The notes under the pieces: generated by a model
Told to the model about the DNA's origin: nothing
What the model saw: the letters and a program-made list of their open reading frames with translations, nothing else
Databases searched by the model: none
From: Telopea speciosissima
Taxonomy: Eukaryota; Streptophyta; Magnoliopsida; Proteales; Proteaceae
DNA: 64,000 nt
Assembly: GCF_018873765.1 (NCBI RefSeq)
Contig: NC_057920.1
Location: 49,898,828-49,962,827 of the forward strand
Direction: 5' to 3'
Shown: piece after piece, positions 1 through 11,537 of the stretch
Position numbering within the stretch: position 1 is the stretch's first letter
Layout: every line of letters starts with the position of its first letter
Made by a program: the position numbers and the translations under genes

Positions 1-158
1 ACCTCCGTGGAGAATGGATGCTGACCTAGTATGGAATGTGTCTTGCCCTTGGTCTGCTTCTTCAACCCTTTCAGCTTCTCGTCCAGGTCACGCAGTCTTC
101 GATCTAGCTCCTCATCTCGTGTCTGTCCTTTATGCCTGGCAGGACGTTCACTGCGACC

Positions 159-869
159 TCATTCCCATCTACTCCTTGAAGTTCCCTCCTGCCTTGAGTG
201 CTGGCGGGTTGGTGAGTGGTCACGCCGTGATGAACCCTGGCACGAAGGTGAGGGGCTCTCCTCCCTGTAGGTTTGGCTACGTGGTGGTATGGGACTTCCT
301 CCCAGTCGACCTTTGAACACGGACCTCTGGATGGATCTCTCCGGGCTTGGCACCCTTGTCCTAGGTGTTGGTGTCCTCCCATGCTCTGACCTTACAAGGA
401 GGTCTGCCATCCTTTTGGGATGCTGGGAAGGATCCCCCTACTGGTGTATAAGAGTTGCCCGCCCTGTAGCTCTCCCCGATCTGTCACCCCTGGGAGAAGA
501 CCTCCTAGGGTTTGATTCTTGTCGTGGTATAGGCTCTACTCTTAGTGATGATGATGTTCTGTGGTGGTGAGATATGGCCCGCTGCCTCAGGTAGTCTCTA
601 AAGAGTCGCTGTTCATCGAGGATTTGTCTCTGTAGGACGTTAATCTGACCCATGGTGGCTGGTGCATTGGGGTCAGGTACCACCTCCACCACTACGTCGT
701 TTGTAGGGTCGTTGTTGGTCTCATCGACCGTGACTTGGTCATCATGAGGGATCTTTTCCTCCAGAGGGACATGGTCCTGGCCATTGGCTCTGCGATGAGA
801 GCACTCTGGAGGGGGTGATCCATTCCTTGCAACATTATTGGTGGAGGTAGTCTTCCTTCGTGGCAGCAT
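159..869 (-). pseudogene. gag start of element I, frameshifted
   Basis: An ATG at 869 opens a 143-codon frame (MLPRRKTTSTNN...) that ends near 438; similar charged, low-complexity sequence continues in another frame to about 159, so the gene is frameshifted. It lies about 45 bases downstream of the primer-binding site, where gag starts in Tat-type elements. The N-terminal part is basic and Asp/Glu-rich, with a short segment (MGQINVLQRQILDEQRLF) likely to be a coiled coil. The capsid core is not in the window. The call rests on position and composition, not on a conserved domain. Confidence 0.45.
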
Positions 870-913
870 TGTATGAGTATGGAAGCGAGCTAGTAGGTAT
901 GATGGCTAGCATC

Positions 914-933
914 GTTCCCACAGACGGTGCCAA
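914..933 (-). other. Primer-binding site of element I
   Basis: On the minus strand TTGGCACCGTCTGTGGGAAC follows the LTR after about five bases. It matches the usual TGGCGCCGTCTGTGGG site of Tat/Retand-like elements with one visible change. Confidence 0.6.
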
Positions 934-938
934 TCTAT

Positions 939-1685
939 TGCATCAAGAAATCGCTCAGGGGTCCTTCAAGTGCCGTAACCTGCAAAAGACCCTGGGTGAC
1001 AAAGGACAACCGGTGTGGTTCCGGCCTAGGACTCTCCGATGCCAAAGTTAGATCTCTCTGAGCAAACAGATGAGTGAATAGTTAGAATTCAGGATCCCCT
1101 GAGGGGGTAGATTACCTTCCCTTTTATAGTAGTGTATGACGGTATAGAGAGTCCCAGTTGATGTAGAGTGGCCTTCATAGTTGATAAAGTCCTTGAATAG
1201 CAGGGCTTATCCTTGATAAGTTGTCTTCTCATGAGAGGTGATGTCCTTGATAGACTTGGTGTCTTGGATGGATAGACTTTAGATAGATTCCGGGTGCATG
1301 GGTCTGTTCTGACTACGTTGACTGGTAGGCGGTGGCCCAGAGTCCTGGAGGCAGTGTGTGTCCTACAGTTGGTGGCGGTAGTACTTTGACCTTTGTCTGC
1401 ACCCGTCCACGCGCATATGGGTCTGAGCCCAGAGGGGGTGTTTCGCCCAAGGGTGTTCGCCAGGGTGTTTGCCCAAGGGTGTTCGCCCTAAGGGAGTGTT
1501 CGCCCAAGGGGTGTTCACCCAAGGGTGTTCGCCCCAAGGGGGTGTTCGCCCCAAGGGGGTGTTTGCCCAAGGGGTGTTCGCCCAAGGGGTGTTCCACGAT
1601 TGATCTTCTCCCAGGTAGGGTTCACCTCTGGTCCCGCCACGTGGTAGCCCCCGATTGGTCAGCTTTATTTCAGGTTCATCAAACA
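939..1685 (-). repeat. 5' LTR of element I
   Basis: The segment runs from TGCATC (939) to CAAACA (1685) and so has TG...CA ends; on the minus strand it opens TGTTTGATGAACC and closes TTGATGCA just before the primer site. It contains the G-rich minisatellite at 1436-1596. Its partner LTR is outside the window, so the outer edge could be a few bases off. Confidence 0.55.
1436..1596. repeat. G-rich minisatellite inside an LTR
   Basis: About ten degenerate copies of a 15-18 base unit, GTGTTCGCCCAAGGG, vary in the number of G residues. Both strands stay open in frames across it, which gives long but meaningless frames of repeated PLGEH/PKGVR-type peptides. Confidence 0.85.
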
Positions 1686-4033
1686 TAAAATAACTCTAAC
1701 TCTATTCATCTCTTCTACTGTAACCAACTAAAAGATAGATAAGAGGAAGAATTAAATAATCAAAAATCTAATTAAACTCTAAATGACACATGTTAGGACT
1801 TAGGATTGATTAAAAAACTTGAAACATATCTAATGGGACATTCTACACTATTCTAACTAATTAAAAACCACTAATATCTATCCACCCCACTAACCGACTT
1901 AGATTAGTTTAACAAAAGAAAACACTTAGACTTATCCACTACAAGCTTCTAAACTAATCTAATTAAATTAAAGAAAAACACTATGTTTCCTTAACACTCC
2001 ACTCAACAACTAATGTTCTATCTTAGCAAAGGAAGTTGAAACAGAGAAGGAGAAGAAGAAGAAGAAAGGGAGAAGAAGGTGCCAAATTGGGGAGGATTTG
2101 CTAACTTAAGGTAAAATCCTCACTTCCTCATCTTTTCTCTAATTAAACCATAAAGGATCCTACTAAACCCATGATGATTTGGAATGAACTATGTTCTTTC
2201 AATTATTGTAGTTTATGAAATTGATTTTTGATTTATAGAATTAGAAGGTTAAACCCATGTATGTATAAACCCTAAACTCCATGCTAACCATAGCACTAAC
2301 CTGTTCACAGCTCTAGGGACTGAATTAAAACAATTGATGCATATTCAGCCACATAGAACTGTTTTATCCAAGAACTGATCCATTAAATTGTCGTCATGGT
2401 TGTACCCACCTTCAAAACCCTGACTTTTCCATACAAATCGATCATACCATGGTTCTATTCATGCTAATGATCACGCAAGCAACATCCATGATCAATTGAA
2501 TGAGGATTCAGCCCAAAACCAATTAAAAATTTTTTTTCTGCATTTTTGGGGCTGATGTGCATCTCTGGTCGATGTCCCAGTTGATTGGACCATCAACCAG
2601 AGAATGCAACTTCAATTTTTAAAAACACTACCATCTCAGGTTGGTGTCCCAGTTAACTGGTTCATCAACCAGAGAATAATTATTTCAATTTTTAGAACAC
2701 TGTCATCTCAGGTTGATGTCCAGGTTGACTGCCTCATCAACCTGAGATGTTGTTTCACTTGTAAACATGTCCTAGACCTTACCTAACCTTACCACAAGGT
2801 AACCCTAGGACTCCACTCAAGTTTCTAATGCTTTCTAACATCAGATGTGATTAAACATTCGTAGGACTTTACCTCTTGCTTGTCAAATCGCGCCGACCAC
2901 CAACACAGAACATAACCCGACATCACCATTGCAATCGTAATAAGGTAAGTGGGGGTGGGCTTTGATTTCTTTTAAAAGTGTTTATTTCATTCTTAGATGT
3001 ATTTGCTTGGAATCATTGCATATTTAAATTTATGTTTTATTTATGATATTTATTGATTTCATTGTTTATAACTTATGGTTGTGAATGATATGATGTGGAA
3101 TGGCTGGCAATATGAATTCTTGTGATAGATTAGATGTCGTAGTTGGCTTGGAACCGAGAGGTATGGTATGCCATAGTATAGGATGCAGGAGCATTGTACA
3201 CCTCGTACTATGCCATTTAGCGCATATGGCTAGGAATGTCATTCCTTAGTGCTACAACCCTTAGCAGTAGGGGTTCAGGTGTTGGGTGATCATAGCTCCC
3301 TATCACTGAGGAGTGTGAAGGATGCCGGGATGGGGTCCTGGCTATGATTATTGGGGTCTACCCATGAAAAGATATATAATACCAACGACTATTGTGGGCT
3401 CCATACAACAGTTGAGGTTACGTCTCGGGGCGGTTAAGAAGGAACCGAGAACGTTTCCCGAGTTGTTGTCATAGCACCGACCCAACTTAGGCATTTGTTT
3501 GTTAGGTGGATTTAATATTAAAATTGAACCCATGCATTTAGGATGCTTGCTTGTGTGTGTGTGGTCTATCCTTTACTTGCTGGGCTCAGTGGAGCTCACC
3601 CCTGTGGAATTTTTTCTTTTTAAATGATTCTGCAGGTGAGTGCGTTTGTGGCAGAAAGGTTTACTTGGAGAACAGGAATTGATGGAGTGGCGTTACCTTT
3701 TTATTTTCATTTGTTTAGTACTAGCCTTTTTGGTGGAAGAGTTTCCACTATTTATATTTTAGAATAGTTGTGTGTTAGCTCGATGGTCGTGAACTTAGGA
3801 ATATCGAGCTGTTAAAACTTTTAATATAAATAATAATAATAATAATAATATATATATAGGACTTGTAAATATTTACTTTCCCTGCACTCTGATCAATATA
3901 ACACGTGTTATCTTGAAGTTGTGTTGTGCTTGTGACGTGTATTTACTACATCTAGATCCTGGCGGTCTCCGAATACATCGGGTATTCGGGTCAGCCATCG
4001 AATCCTCCCAGGAGGTGGGTTCGGGATGTGACA
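1686..4033 (+). mobile_element. Right part of a long Del/Tekay-like gypsy LTR
   Basis: AT-rich, non-coding DNA ends at GGGTTCGGGATGTGACA (4033). The CGGG..GTGACA terminus and the internal stretch CTGGGCTCAGTGGAGCTCACCCC (3579-3602, quoted in part) are of the type seen in long LTRs of chromoviral Tekay/Del elements. It interrupts the 3' LTR of copia element A: A's sequence resumes at TCTAGGATCTTTAAG, matching the uninterrupted copy at 21985. TCTAG (4034-4038) would be the target duplication; its left copy is not in view. The left part is cut by element I. The lineage comes from remembered LTR motifs only; no coding domain is present. Confidence 0.45.
2567..2749. repeat. 72-bp tandem repeat, 2.5 copies
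   Basis: Units start at 2567, 2639 and 2711 (period 72). Each begins GGTYGRTGTCC and carries the ATCAACC half-site that can pair with GGTTGAT. The last unit stops after 39 bases. It lies inside the presumed Tekay-like LTR. Confidence 0.85.
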
Positions 4034-4409
4034 TCTAGGATCTTTAAGTACCTTCCTAGAGTCTCTATATGATGCAAATGCAATTTCATTTATACGTATG
4101 CAATTATAATTACAATTTTGCAAGTGTGTATGTGTATGTGCATATGAGCATCTTCAACTTGATTTCTTCTTTAAGAGATGTTCTTCAATATTCAAATGGT
4201 CTTTTTTTCAAGAGCTATTTATCTTGGAAATTCTTTACAGGCTTGATCTCTTCAGACTTTGTCTTGAGCTTCCTCGTGTTTTAAGCCTTGACTCGCTCTT
4301 TTTTATTATTACATTAAACCTGTTGACTTTTAATAGAACACAATGGCTTGTGCCAACTCGTTTGTTATCATCAAAACATTTATAGAGGGAGGGAAGAATT
4401 TTCCCGACA
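4034..4409 (-). repeat. 3' LTR remnant of copia A
   Basis: It aligns by eye with the 5' LTR of A at 21985-22308 plus 24062-24111, including AAGTACCTTCCTAGAG and the terminal TTTTCCCGACA. Only the last 376 of about 1382 bases (plus-strand direction) are here. Confidence 0.85.
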
Positions 4410-4907
4410 ATATCCCCATTTTTTATGATGACAACTATATGATTTGGAAATAACAGGTATAGTGTAATGATAATAAATAAGACAAGAGGCTCATACATCA
4501 TCATTATAAATCATTATAAACATAAACATACGCAATAAGACAAGTAACTCATGCATCATCATTGTAAATAAACATAAGCATAAGTTGTAAGTAAATTCAA
4601 ATCATGACACTTCTCCCCCTTTGTCAACAACAAAAAGTAATAGTTTCAGAGAAGCACCCCCTGCAGATAAAATCTACACATCTATAAGCATACTCCTCCT
4701 AAACATATGCATCAAAATGAAAGAAGAATGACAAAATATAATTACCAAAATAAGATTAAATCATATAATCCATATCAGCAAAAATACTTAAGTTTTAGGG
4801 AGTATGACACACTGAAAGAAAAGTAAAGAGTTCAAATCTAGAGTTATTACAACCCAAATGAAAATTGTTTAGAGTGATCAGAGATAAAAATAAAAAATAA
4901 AAACTAA
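4410..4907 (-). other. Polypurine tract and 3' untranslated part of copia A
   Basis: Next to the LTR the minus strand reads AAAAAATGGGGATAT, a polypurine tract used to prime second-strand synthesis. A second purine tract (minus AAAGGGGGAGAAG, near 4611) is shared with copia B at 13049. No other gene is visible. Confidence 0.7.
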
Positions 4908-5983
4908 GGGGCAAGAGGAGGAGACATGTTGAAGTAGTAGGTGATGCAAGCATGATCAAACACAATGGACTCAAGCTTCTTGTCCATCTCATCGAGCCGC
5001 CCAATTGTCTTCTCCATGTAGTCCATCATAACTGTCCTGTCACCAAATGCACTAGAGGATCCTTCACCTGTCTCAGGATCGTAATCCTCATCCTCCTCTT
5101 CGCTTTCATCATAGTCTTCGTCTTTAGTTGTGAAGGCATTGTTTTAGGTAGCCCTCAACAAAGGGAAGAACCACAAAAAGGTTCATCTTCTTGATTGTGG
5201 TGGCATCAATATCGCATGGCTTGTCCTCAAGAATTTCACCAAAAAAATCAACTTAAAAATAATGAAAGATAGTAATGAGAGATCTACCATAAGGTAGACT
5301 ATCCTTAGTAGTCCTTCGAGAGGCAGCCTCCATAACTCGCATCATAAGATAGGGAAGACTAATTTGGTTCCCAGTAACAAGACACCAGGCAAGAAAGGCC
5401 TCGAAAGGCTTGACAGCATCCCTATGGGAAGAGTGTTGTAGGAGTTGATCAGACACATGATCCTAGGAGTGTCATGAAGTTGGACAACCTTGAGGTTATG
5501 AGAGTCCCCATTGTAATCAAGCATAATTTTTCCATACACTTCAGCCTCATTCATAAAGTCATCAAAATTTTGTTTGGTCTTGAGGAACTTCTTTTCACCA
5601 TAAGCCCTAATATTTAGGATGTCTTCAAGATCATCCAAGGTAAAAGAGATGGGAGTTCCCTTGACAAGAGAATTGATTCTAATGTCATCATCCTCTTGAA
5701 CAACTTGAAGATTGCAATAAAAGTACTTGACAAGATTGGGATAGCAAAGATTATTGTGATAAAAAGTGGCATCCCAACCTAGAAAAGAGTAATACTCAAA
5801 GATGTTACCGGTTTGGAGTTCTGAAGTCCTCACATAGCGTTCTTGAATGACTTTCCTCTCCAAGTACCTGGGCCAAAAGATTAAAGCCTCCAAGGATGAA
5901 AAGAGATCATGATTGAAGGAGGTTTTTCCCTTCTTGGCAAGAGTCTTTCTCTTCTTGCTTGGAGCACCTTCTTTGGGAGCCAT
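4908..5983 (-). pseudogene. Third ORF of copia A (env-like position)
   Basis: The frame opens at 5983 (MAPKEGAPSKKRKTLAKK, a basic, nuclear-signal-like start) and runs to about 5342. It is then frameshifted and continues as HRDAVKPFEAF... to 5253 and, in further pieces, to a stop near 4908 after an acidic stretch (DESEEEDEDYD) and a helix that could be a coiled coil. The central 170 residues match the same ORF in copia B (LGWD, FYCNLQVV, SLVKG, FMN.AEVYG motifs shared). The family resembles proteins annotated in plants as putative plant transposon protein. It sits where SIRE elements carry an envelope-like ORF, but no signal peptide or membrane helix is visible. The function is unknown. Confidence 0.65.
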
Positions 5984-6271
5984 TTAGAAGGAGAAAAGGA
6001 GGGTTTTGATTGAATATGGTGAGATTTGATGGAATAGGGACAATGAATCAAGGGATTTTGAAGAGTATTTTCCCTAGTTTACTTGCCCTAGGGTTTTAGA
6101 AGGGAAGAGGATGAAAAATTAAAAGAGACAAGTGAGCAAATGGACCCACGAATTGGCTTTAAATAGGGATTTTCCGCGTTTCGATCGATCGATTTGAGTA
6201 AAAACTCAAATTTTCCAGATTTCAGACCTAGATTTTATTCTGGGGTTTACTTGAGGAAATTTTGCAGAGAT
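5984..6271 (-). other. Spacer between pol and third ORF, copia A
   Basis: No gene is present. It contains the short palindrome TCGATCGATCGA near 6181, at the same relative place as the 18-base palindrome in copia B (14634). This may be a shared element in the leader of the third ORF. Confidence 0.5.
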
Positions 6272-9270
6272 TTATTCAAATGGATTGTAAATCCCTAATT
6301 CTCTCCTAAGAGTAAAAAATTTATCTTCTAGCAAGGGTTTTGTGAAGATATCGGCTAATTGTTTTTCTATTTCTCTGTAGCTAAGAGTCACTTCACCTTT
6401 TTGAATTGTATCCCTTAGAAAATGGTGTCTGATATTGATGTATTTTGCTCGAGAGTGAAGAATGGGATTCTTGCTGAGATTTATAGCACTTGTGTTATCA
6501 CATTGAATTATTGATGGTGGGAAAGATATTCCATAGTCCATTAGAGTTTGTCTCATCTATAGGACTTGGGCACAACACCTACCAGCAGCGATATATTCAG
6601 CTTCAGCGGTGGAGAGGGTAACGAAATTCTGTTTCTTGCTAAACTAAGAAATAAAGCAAGAACCAAGGAAGTGACACGTACCGCTAGTGTTTTTTCGATC
6701 AACATGACAACCGGCAAAATCAAAGTCATTATGCATAGGATACCATAATCCAATGTCAATCGTGCCTATCAGGTATTTGAAAATTCGCTTTTACAGCACT
6801 AACATGTGATTACATAGGAATTGCCTGAAATCTGGCACAAGCACAGCCACTAAACATGATATTAGGTCTGCTAGCAGTTAAATATAATAAGCTTCCTATC
6901 ATTCCTCTATATCGAGTAGCATTAGTTGATATACCATTCTCATCCTTTGATAGTTTTAAGGATGTGCTCATTGGAGTGCTTGATGATTTTTGTGAGTTGA
7001 TATCAAATTTCTTTAACAATTCCTTCACATATTTAGATTGATTCAGAAATATTCCTTTAGAGGTTTGTTTTATTTGAAGTCCTAAAAAGAAATTTAACTC
7101 ACCCATCAGGCTCATTTCGAATTTATTGCTCATACAAGTACTAAATTCAACATAATGAGTCATTTATAGCACCGAAAATTATATTATCCATATAGATCTA
7201 AACTATGATTAAATCAAAATTCTTGTGCTTAAAAAATAATGTAGTATCTACTTTTCCCATAGAAAAATTGTTTTCAAGCAAGAATTTACTTAATCTATCA
7301 CACCATGCTCGAGGAGCCTGTTTAAGATCATATAATGTTTTCTTTAATCTAAAAACATGAGATGAAAATTTTGAATCTTCAAATCCAAGAGGTTGTGCAA
7401 CAAATACTTCTTCCATTATGAATCCATTCAAGAATGCACTTTTGACATCCATTTGAAATAATTTAAAATTTTTGTGGCAGGCAAAAACCAATAACATTCT
7501 AATGGATTCAAGTCTAGCAACGGGGGCATAAGTTTCATCGAAATCTATTCCCTCTTGCTGATTATATCCTTGGGCATCCAACCTTACTTTATGCTTTATT
7601 ATTATTCCATTCTCGTCAAGTTTATTTCTAAAAACCCACTTAGTACCAATAATTGTTTTATTTTTGGGTTTGGATACAAGTTCCAAACACCATTTCTTTC
7701 GAATTTATGTAGTTCTTACATAGCGATAATCCAATCATTATCACTAAGTGCTTCTTTTATGTTTTTGGGTTCTATTTGGATAGAAAAGCAGCACAATTGC
7801 AAATGTTCTGGATTTTAGATCTATTTTTGTACACCTATATCAAGATTTCCAGTAATTTGTTCCAAAGGGTGGTCTTTTATAGAAATAATTTCTTTATGCA
7901 GTTCTTGAGTTTGGTCTTGTGGCTGTCAAGATATGTATCTTCACTTTTCTTATTGATATCTACCAGTAAGTCTTCAACATTGTCATCCAAGGGTCTATAT
8001 TTTTCCTTTGGTGCAGAAATATCAAATTTAACATTCATGGACTCTTCAACCACCAAGCTTCTCTTATTAAATACCCTATAGGCATGAGTATTTAAGGAAT
8101 ATCCAAGAAAGATTTCTTCGTCTGACTTTTCATCAAATTTTTCATGCTCGACTTTAGTATTCAATATACTACACTTGCATCCGAAAATTTGAAAATAGTC
8201 GACTTTTGGTATTTTTTCATGATACAACTCATATGGTGTCTTTGAGAGTATTTTTCTAATAGAGACTTGGTTTAGTACATAACAAGCTGTGCTTACAGCT
8301 TCAGCCTAGAAGTATTTGGGTAAAGAGTATTCATTCAACATAGTTCTAGCAGTCTCTTGAAGAGATCTAGTTTTCCTTTCAACTACTCCATTAGACTGGG
8401 GAATTCTAGGGACAAAAAAGTTATGTGTGATCCCTAGATCATCACCAAATTTTCCAAATTCATTCTGATTATCGAATTCTCTTCCATGTTCGCTTTGAAT
8501 AGTTGAAATCATATAGCCCTTCTGAATTTGAATTTTCTTGCACAAAGATGTAAATTCATCAAAGGCATTGTTTTTATGACTAAAAAATAAAGTCCATGTA
8601 AATCATGAATAGTCATCAACTATCACAGGTATAGTGTTTTACACCAAGACTAGGTGTTGTGATTGGTCCAAATAAGTCTAGATGCAATAGTTTCAAAGGT
8701 CTATCGGTTGACACTATATTTTTGGCCTTGTGTGATACATTGGTCTATTTACCCCTTTGACATGCATCACAAAAATGATCTTTGTCAAAATTTAGTTTTG
8801 GAAGATTTCTAACTAAATTTTTTGAGGCATTAGTTTTGATTAATTTTACATTTATATGACCAAGTTTCCTATCACGTACACTAGATTCAGTACTAGAAAA
8901 AAGGCAAGTGTTCATAAGATTAGATTCATCAATCAAACATGTATAGATGTTATTTCTTATAGTCCCTTTCAGCATTATTTGATTTTCAGAATTAACTACC
9001 AAACAATGTGATGCATCAAAGTTTACTTTATATTCCATACTACATAGTTGACTAACACTAAACAAATTGTATACTAATTTAGTTACCAAACACACATTTG
9101 AAATAGTTGTACCTCCGATTTCAATGTTTTCAATACCAATAATTTTTTCTTTTCTATTGTCTCCAAAAGCCACCCATCCACCATCTTGCTTCTTTAGTTC
9201 AGTGAATAATTTGGAGTTTGCCGTCATGTGCTTGGAGCAGCCACTATCGATGTACTATTCAATTTCACAT
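6272..9270 (-). pseudogene. pol of copia A (protease, integrase, RT, RNase H), decayed
   Basis: Minus-strand order: protease/pre-integrase region (about 9270-8745; HMTANSKLFTELKKQDGGWV, then the Zn-binding HFCDACQRGK), integrase core (8560-7877; SEHGREFDN, GVVERKTRSLQE), RT (7686-7198; [24 protein letters not shown]; then 7163-6810; [14 protein letters not shown]) and RNase H (about 6760-6272; QCDNTSAINLSKNP, HFLRDTIQKGEV, QLADIFTKPL), stop at 6272. Several frameshifts and stops separate these pieces, so no polyprotein can be made. The sequence is closely related to, but clearly more decayed than, copia B pol. Confidence 0.85.
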
Positions 9271-9300
9271 TTGCTCTTCAAGCATACCTACAAAATATAA

Positions 9301-11040
9301 TCAATTATAAATTGGTTCACATATCTTCATGGGTCCATCGGTGTTAGGATCAAATCTTCCTTTGGATACCCAAACCTTTTTATAGTTATTTTTCTTATCT
9401 GGAACATAACATTTAGGTCGTTGATACCTAGGATCACAATCATCAAATGGGGACGGTGCCCTTACTGGTTTTTGTGGCTTTTGATGATCAAAATATTTTT
9501 GAGGCCTCCTTCCTCTTTGAGTTCTTTGGTATACATTTGGTCTATAATAACCATATTGTTCAGAATGATAAATCATATATGACTTATGAGTATGTTGAGG
9601 TCTAGGCCTTCTTTCCATCATGTATGGAGCCTGGGATTGATGGTATTGCCTTTGGATTCTTTGAGGTGCGAAGTTTCTTTGGGGTCTATCCCTTCTTTGA
9701 GATGCATATTGAAAAGCATAATTGTTCTGTTTTCCATATGTTTTTCTTCTTTCTCTATTTCTTGAATGAGGACCATAAGAAGTTGATGCTTGACCTTGAT
9801 TGAATCTTTTATCTTCTTGATACACAACTTTTCCTTTGCCTTTAGCTTGATATGAAATTCTCCCATTATAGCGTAGTCCCTCTTTGTCCAGAGGTCCTTT
9901 TTATGGTGTACCAAGAAGAGCATCTAAGGATTTTTATCCTTTGGTAAAAGTATGTAGAGCAGTCGTCAATTTTTCATTCTCCTTTTCAAACTTTGCAATA
10001 TAGGAATGTAAGTCATCTACTTTATTATGTAATAAAATGACTTCTTTTTCAAGATTGATTTTGGTTATCTCTAGTCGTTGACTAGTTTCATATAGTGCTT
10101 CGAAACCTTTCTCAATGGCATTCTCATCAATGTTATCAGTATCTATATCATCACATAAATCACTATATTTAGATGTTATGATATATCCAGAAGTTACCTC
10201 GTCATTGTCTTCCTCTTGAGTAAGTGCCATAAGTGCTAGATTACTGTATTCATCATCGGACTCCTCTTCTTGTTCTTCTTTGCTAGAGTCCCAAAAAATT
10301 TCTGCAATATAGGATTTCTTCTTTTCTCCAGATTTTGGACATTCGGTTCTAAATGTCTTGGTTTTCGACATTCAAAGAAAATAATATCTTTTTTGTTAGT
10401 AGATATAGTTTTGTCTTTGGATGGGAATTTACCTTATTGTTCCTTGGAAAAGTTTCCTTTGTTGAATGATCTTCCTCCTCTTCTTTTAAGAAACTTTTGA
10501 AATTTTCTGGTTATCAAGGACATTTCTTTATCAGAGAAGGTGATGTTGTCTTCATCCTCACTCTCGTCATCAGATATATTTGACATTTTAAGTGCAATGA
10601 CTTTCTTCTTCGGTTCCTTTGTCTCAGCATATTTTTCATCCTCATTCAACTCAACTTCATGAGTTAGTAAAGAACCCAATAATTCATCCATACTTACCTT
10701 TTCAATGTCTTTGGCTTCTTTGATTGTAATTATCATTGGTCTCCACTTGGGGGTAGTGATCTAAGGATCTTTTGAATATTTTCTGATTTGATGTAGGTTT
10801 TTCCAAGGCCTTTTAGCTTATTAATAATATTAGTAAATCTTAAAAATATGCTAGCAATATTCTCATGAACAGGTTTATCTATTTTGGATTCTTTTACTTG
10901 TGAGGTTCCTTCATATGAAACCACAAGTGTATCCCAAATTTTTTTAGCTGTCTCACACATAGCTGTCTTATTGAATTCAGAATCGCTCAATGCACATTGC
11001 AAAAAGGTGATAGCTTTATAATTATGTTGAACTTTCTTCT
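9301..11040 (-). pseudogene. gag of copia A, decayed
   Basis: The N-terminal capsid-like part (11002-10733; ALSDSEFNK, AKKIWDTLVVSYEGT, LKGLGKTY) belongs to the copia gag polypeptide family (UBN2 type). It is followed by DELLGSLLTHEVELNED (10690), a basic stretch, a damaged zinc knuckle near 10330 in which the first cysteine of CYDC is lost, an acidic segment, a coiled-coil-like segment (KINLEKEVILLHNKVDDL) and an Arg/Gln/Tyr-rich tail (9825-9301). It is broken into at least four frames. Confidence 0.8.
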
Positions 11041-11284
11041 TTTCAAAGGAGTTAGTTCAGATGTGTCCTAGCACGATTTCACCATCTACTATTTTAAAGT
11101 ATAGGTGTGGTCCATTTTCAATCAAATGTCACACATCAAAATTGTGGGCACATATAAAATATCTGAATCTAATTTTCCAGTAAGGACAGTTGTCTCCATT
11201 AAACAATGGTGGTCTTGATACATTCAACCCTTCAAGTGTAGTAGGGTGATGTGATCTCATTGATCTTTTAGACTCTTAAAGTGA

Positions 11285-11302
11285 GCTCCCACTCTGATAC
11301 CA
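11285..11302 (-). other. Primer-binding site of copia A (iMet tRNA)
   Basis: The minus strand reads TGGTATCAGAGTGGGAGC, two bases inside the 5' LTR edge. TGGTATCAGAG is complementary to the 3' end of plant initiator-Met tRNA, the usual copia primer. Confidence 0.85.
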
Positions 11303-11304
11303 AG

Positions 11305-11537
11305 TGTTGGATAACCTAGAGGGGGGTGAATAGGTTACCTTAGTGGAATTTTTGTTCTTTTAAAATTATACTAGAGTTTCAAGACAATGTAATTCAAAGT
11401 AAATTAAAATAAGAAAGACACAAGCATTTATAGTGGTTCAACTTAACCTTGAGTCCACATCTACTCCTCTCAACCTTGAAAGAATTCTAGTAATCTTTTT
11501 CCTTTCATTACAATAGATGAGAAAAACACATTTATAA
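11305..11537 (-). repeat. 5' LTR of copia A, segment 1
   Basis: It starts TGTTGGATAACC beside the primer site and ends at TATAA (11533-11537), the left copy of the duplication made by insertion of copia B. The LTR continues at 21205. Confidence 0.85.

Larger units (their letters stand above)
1..1685 (-). mobile_element. Ty3/gypsy Tat-like LTR retrotransposon, 5' end (element I)
   Basis: Read on the minus strand this is, in order, a 5' LTR, a primer-binding site and the start of gag; the rest lies off the left edge. The primer site with its GGCACCGTCTGTGGGAA core is of the kind known from Tat/Retand-type gypsy elements. The right end, at about 1685, abuts AT-rich DNA that I read as an older LTR, so element I probably landed inside it. 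The other LTR and the target duplication are outside the window, so the exact boundary is not proven. Confidence 0.6.

Noticed and set aside
1332..1688. Overlapping open frames on both strands with PKGVRPKG/HPLGEHPLG repeats
   Set aside because: They are a by-product of the 15-18 bp minisatellite in an LTR, not proteins.
4908..5983. Viral envelope glycoprotein
   Set aside because: The position fits the SIRE envelope-like gene, but no signal peptide, membrane helix or glycoprotein pattern is visible in either copy.
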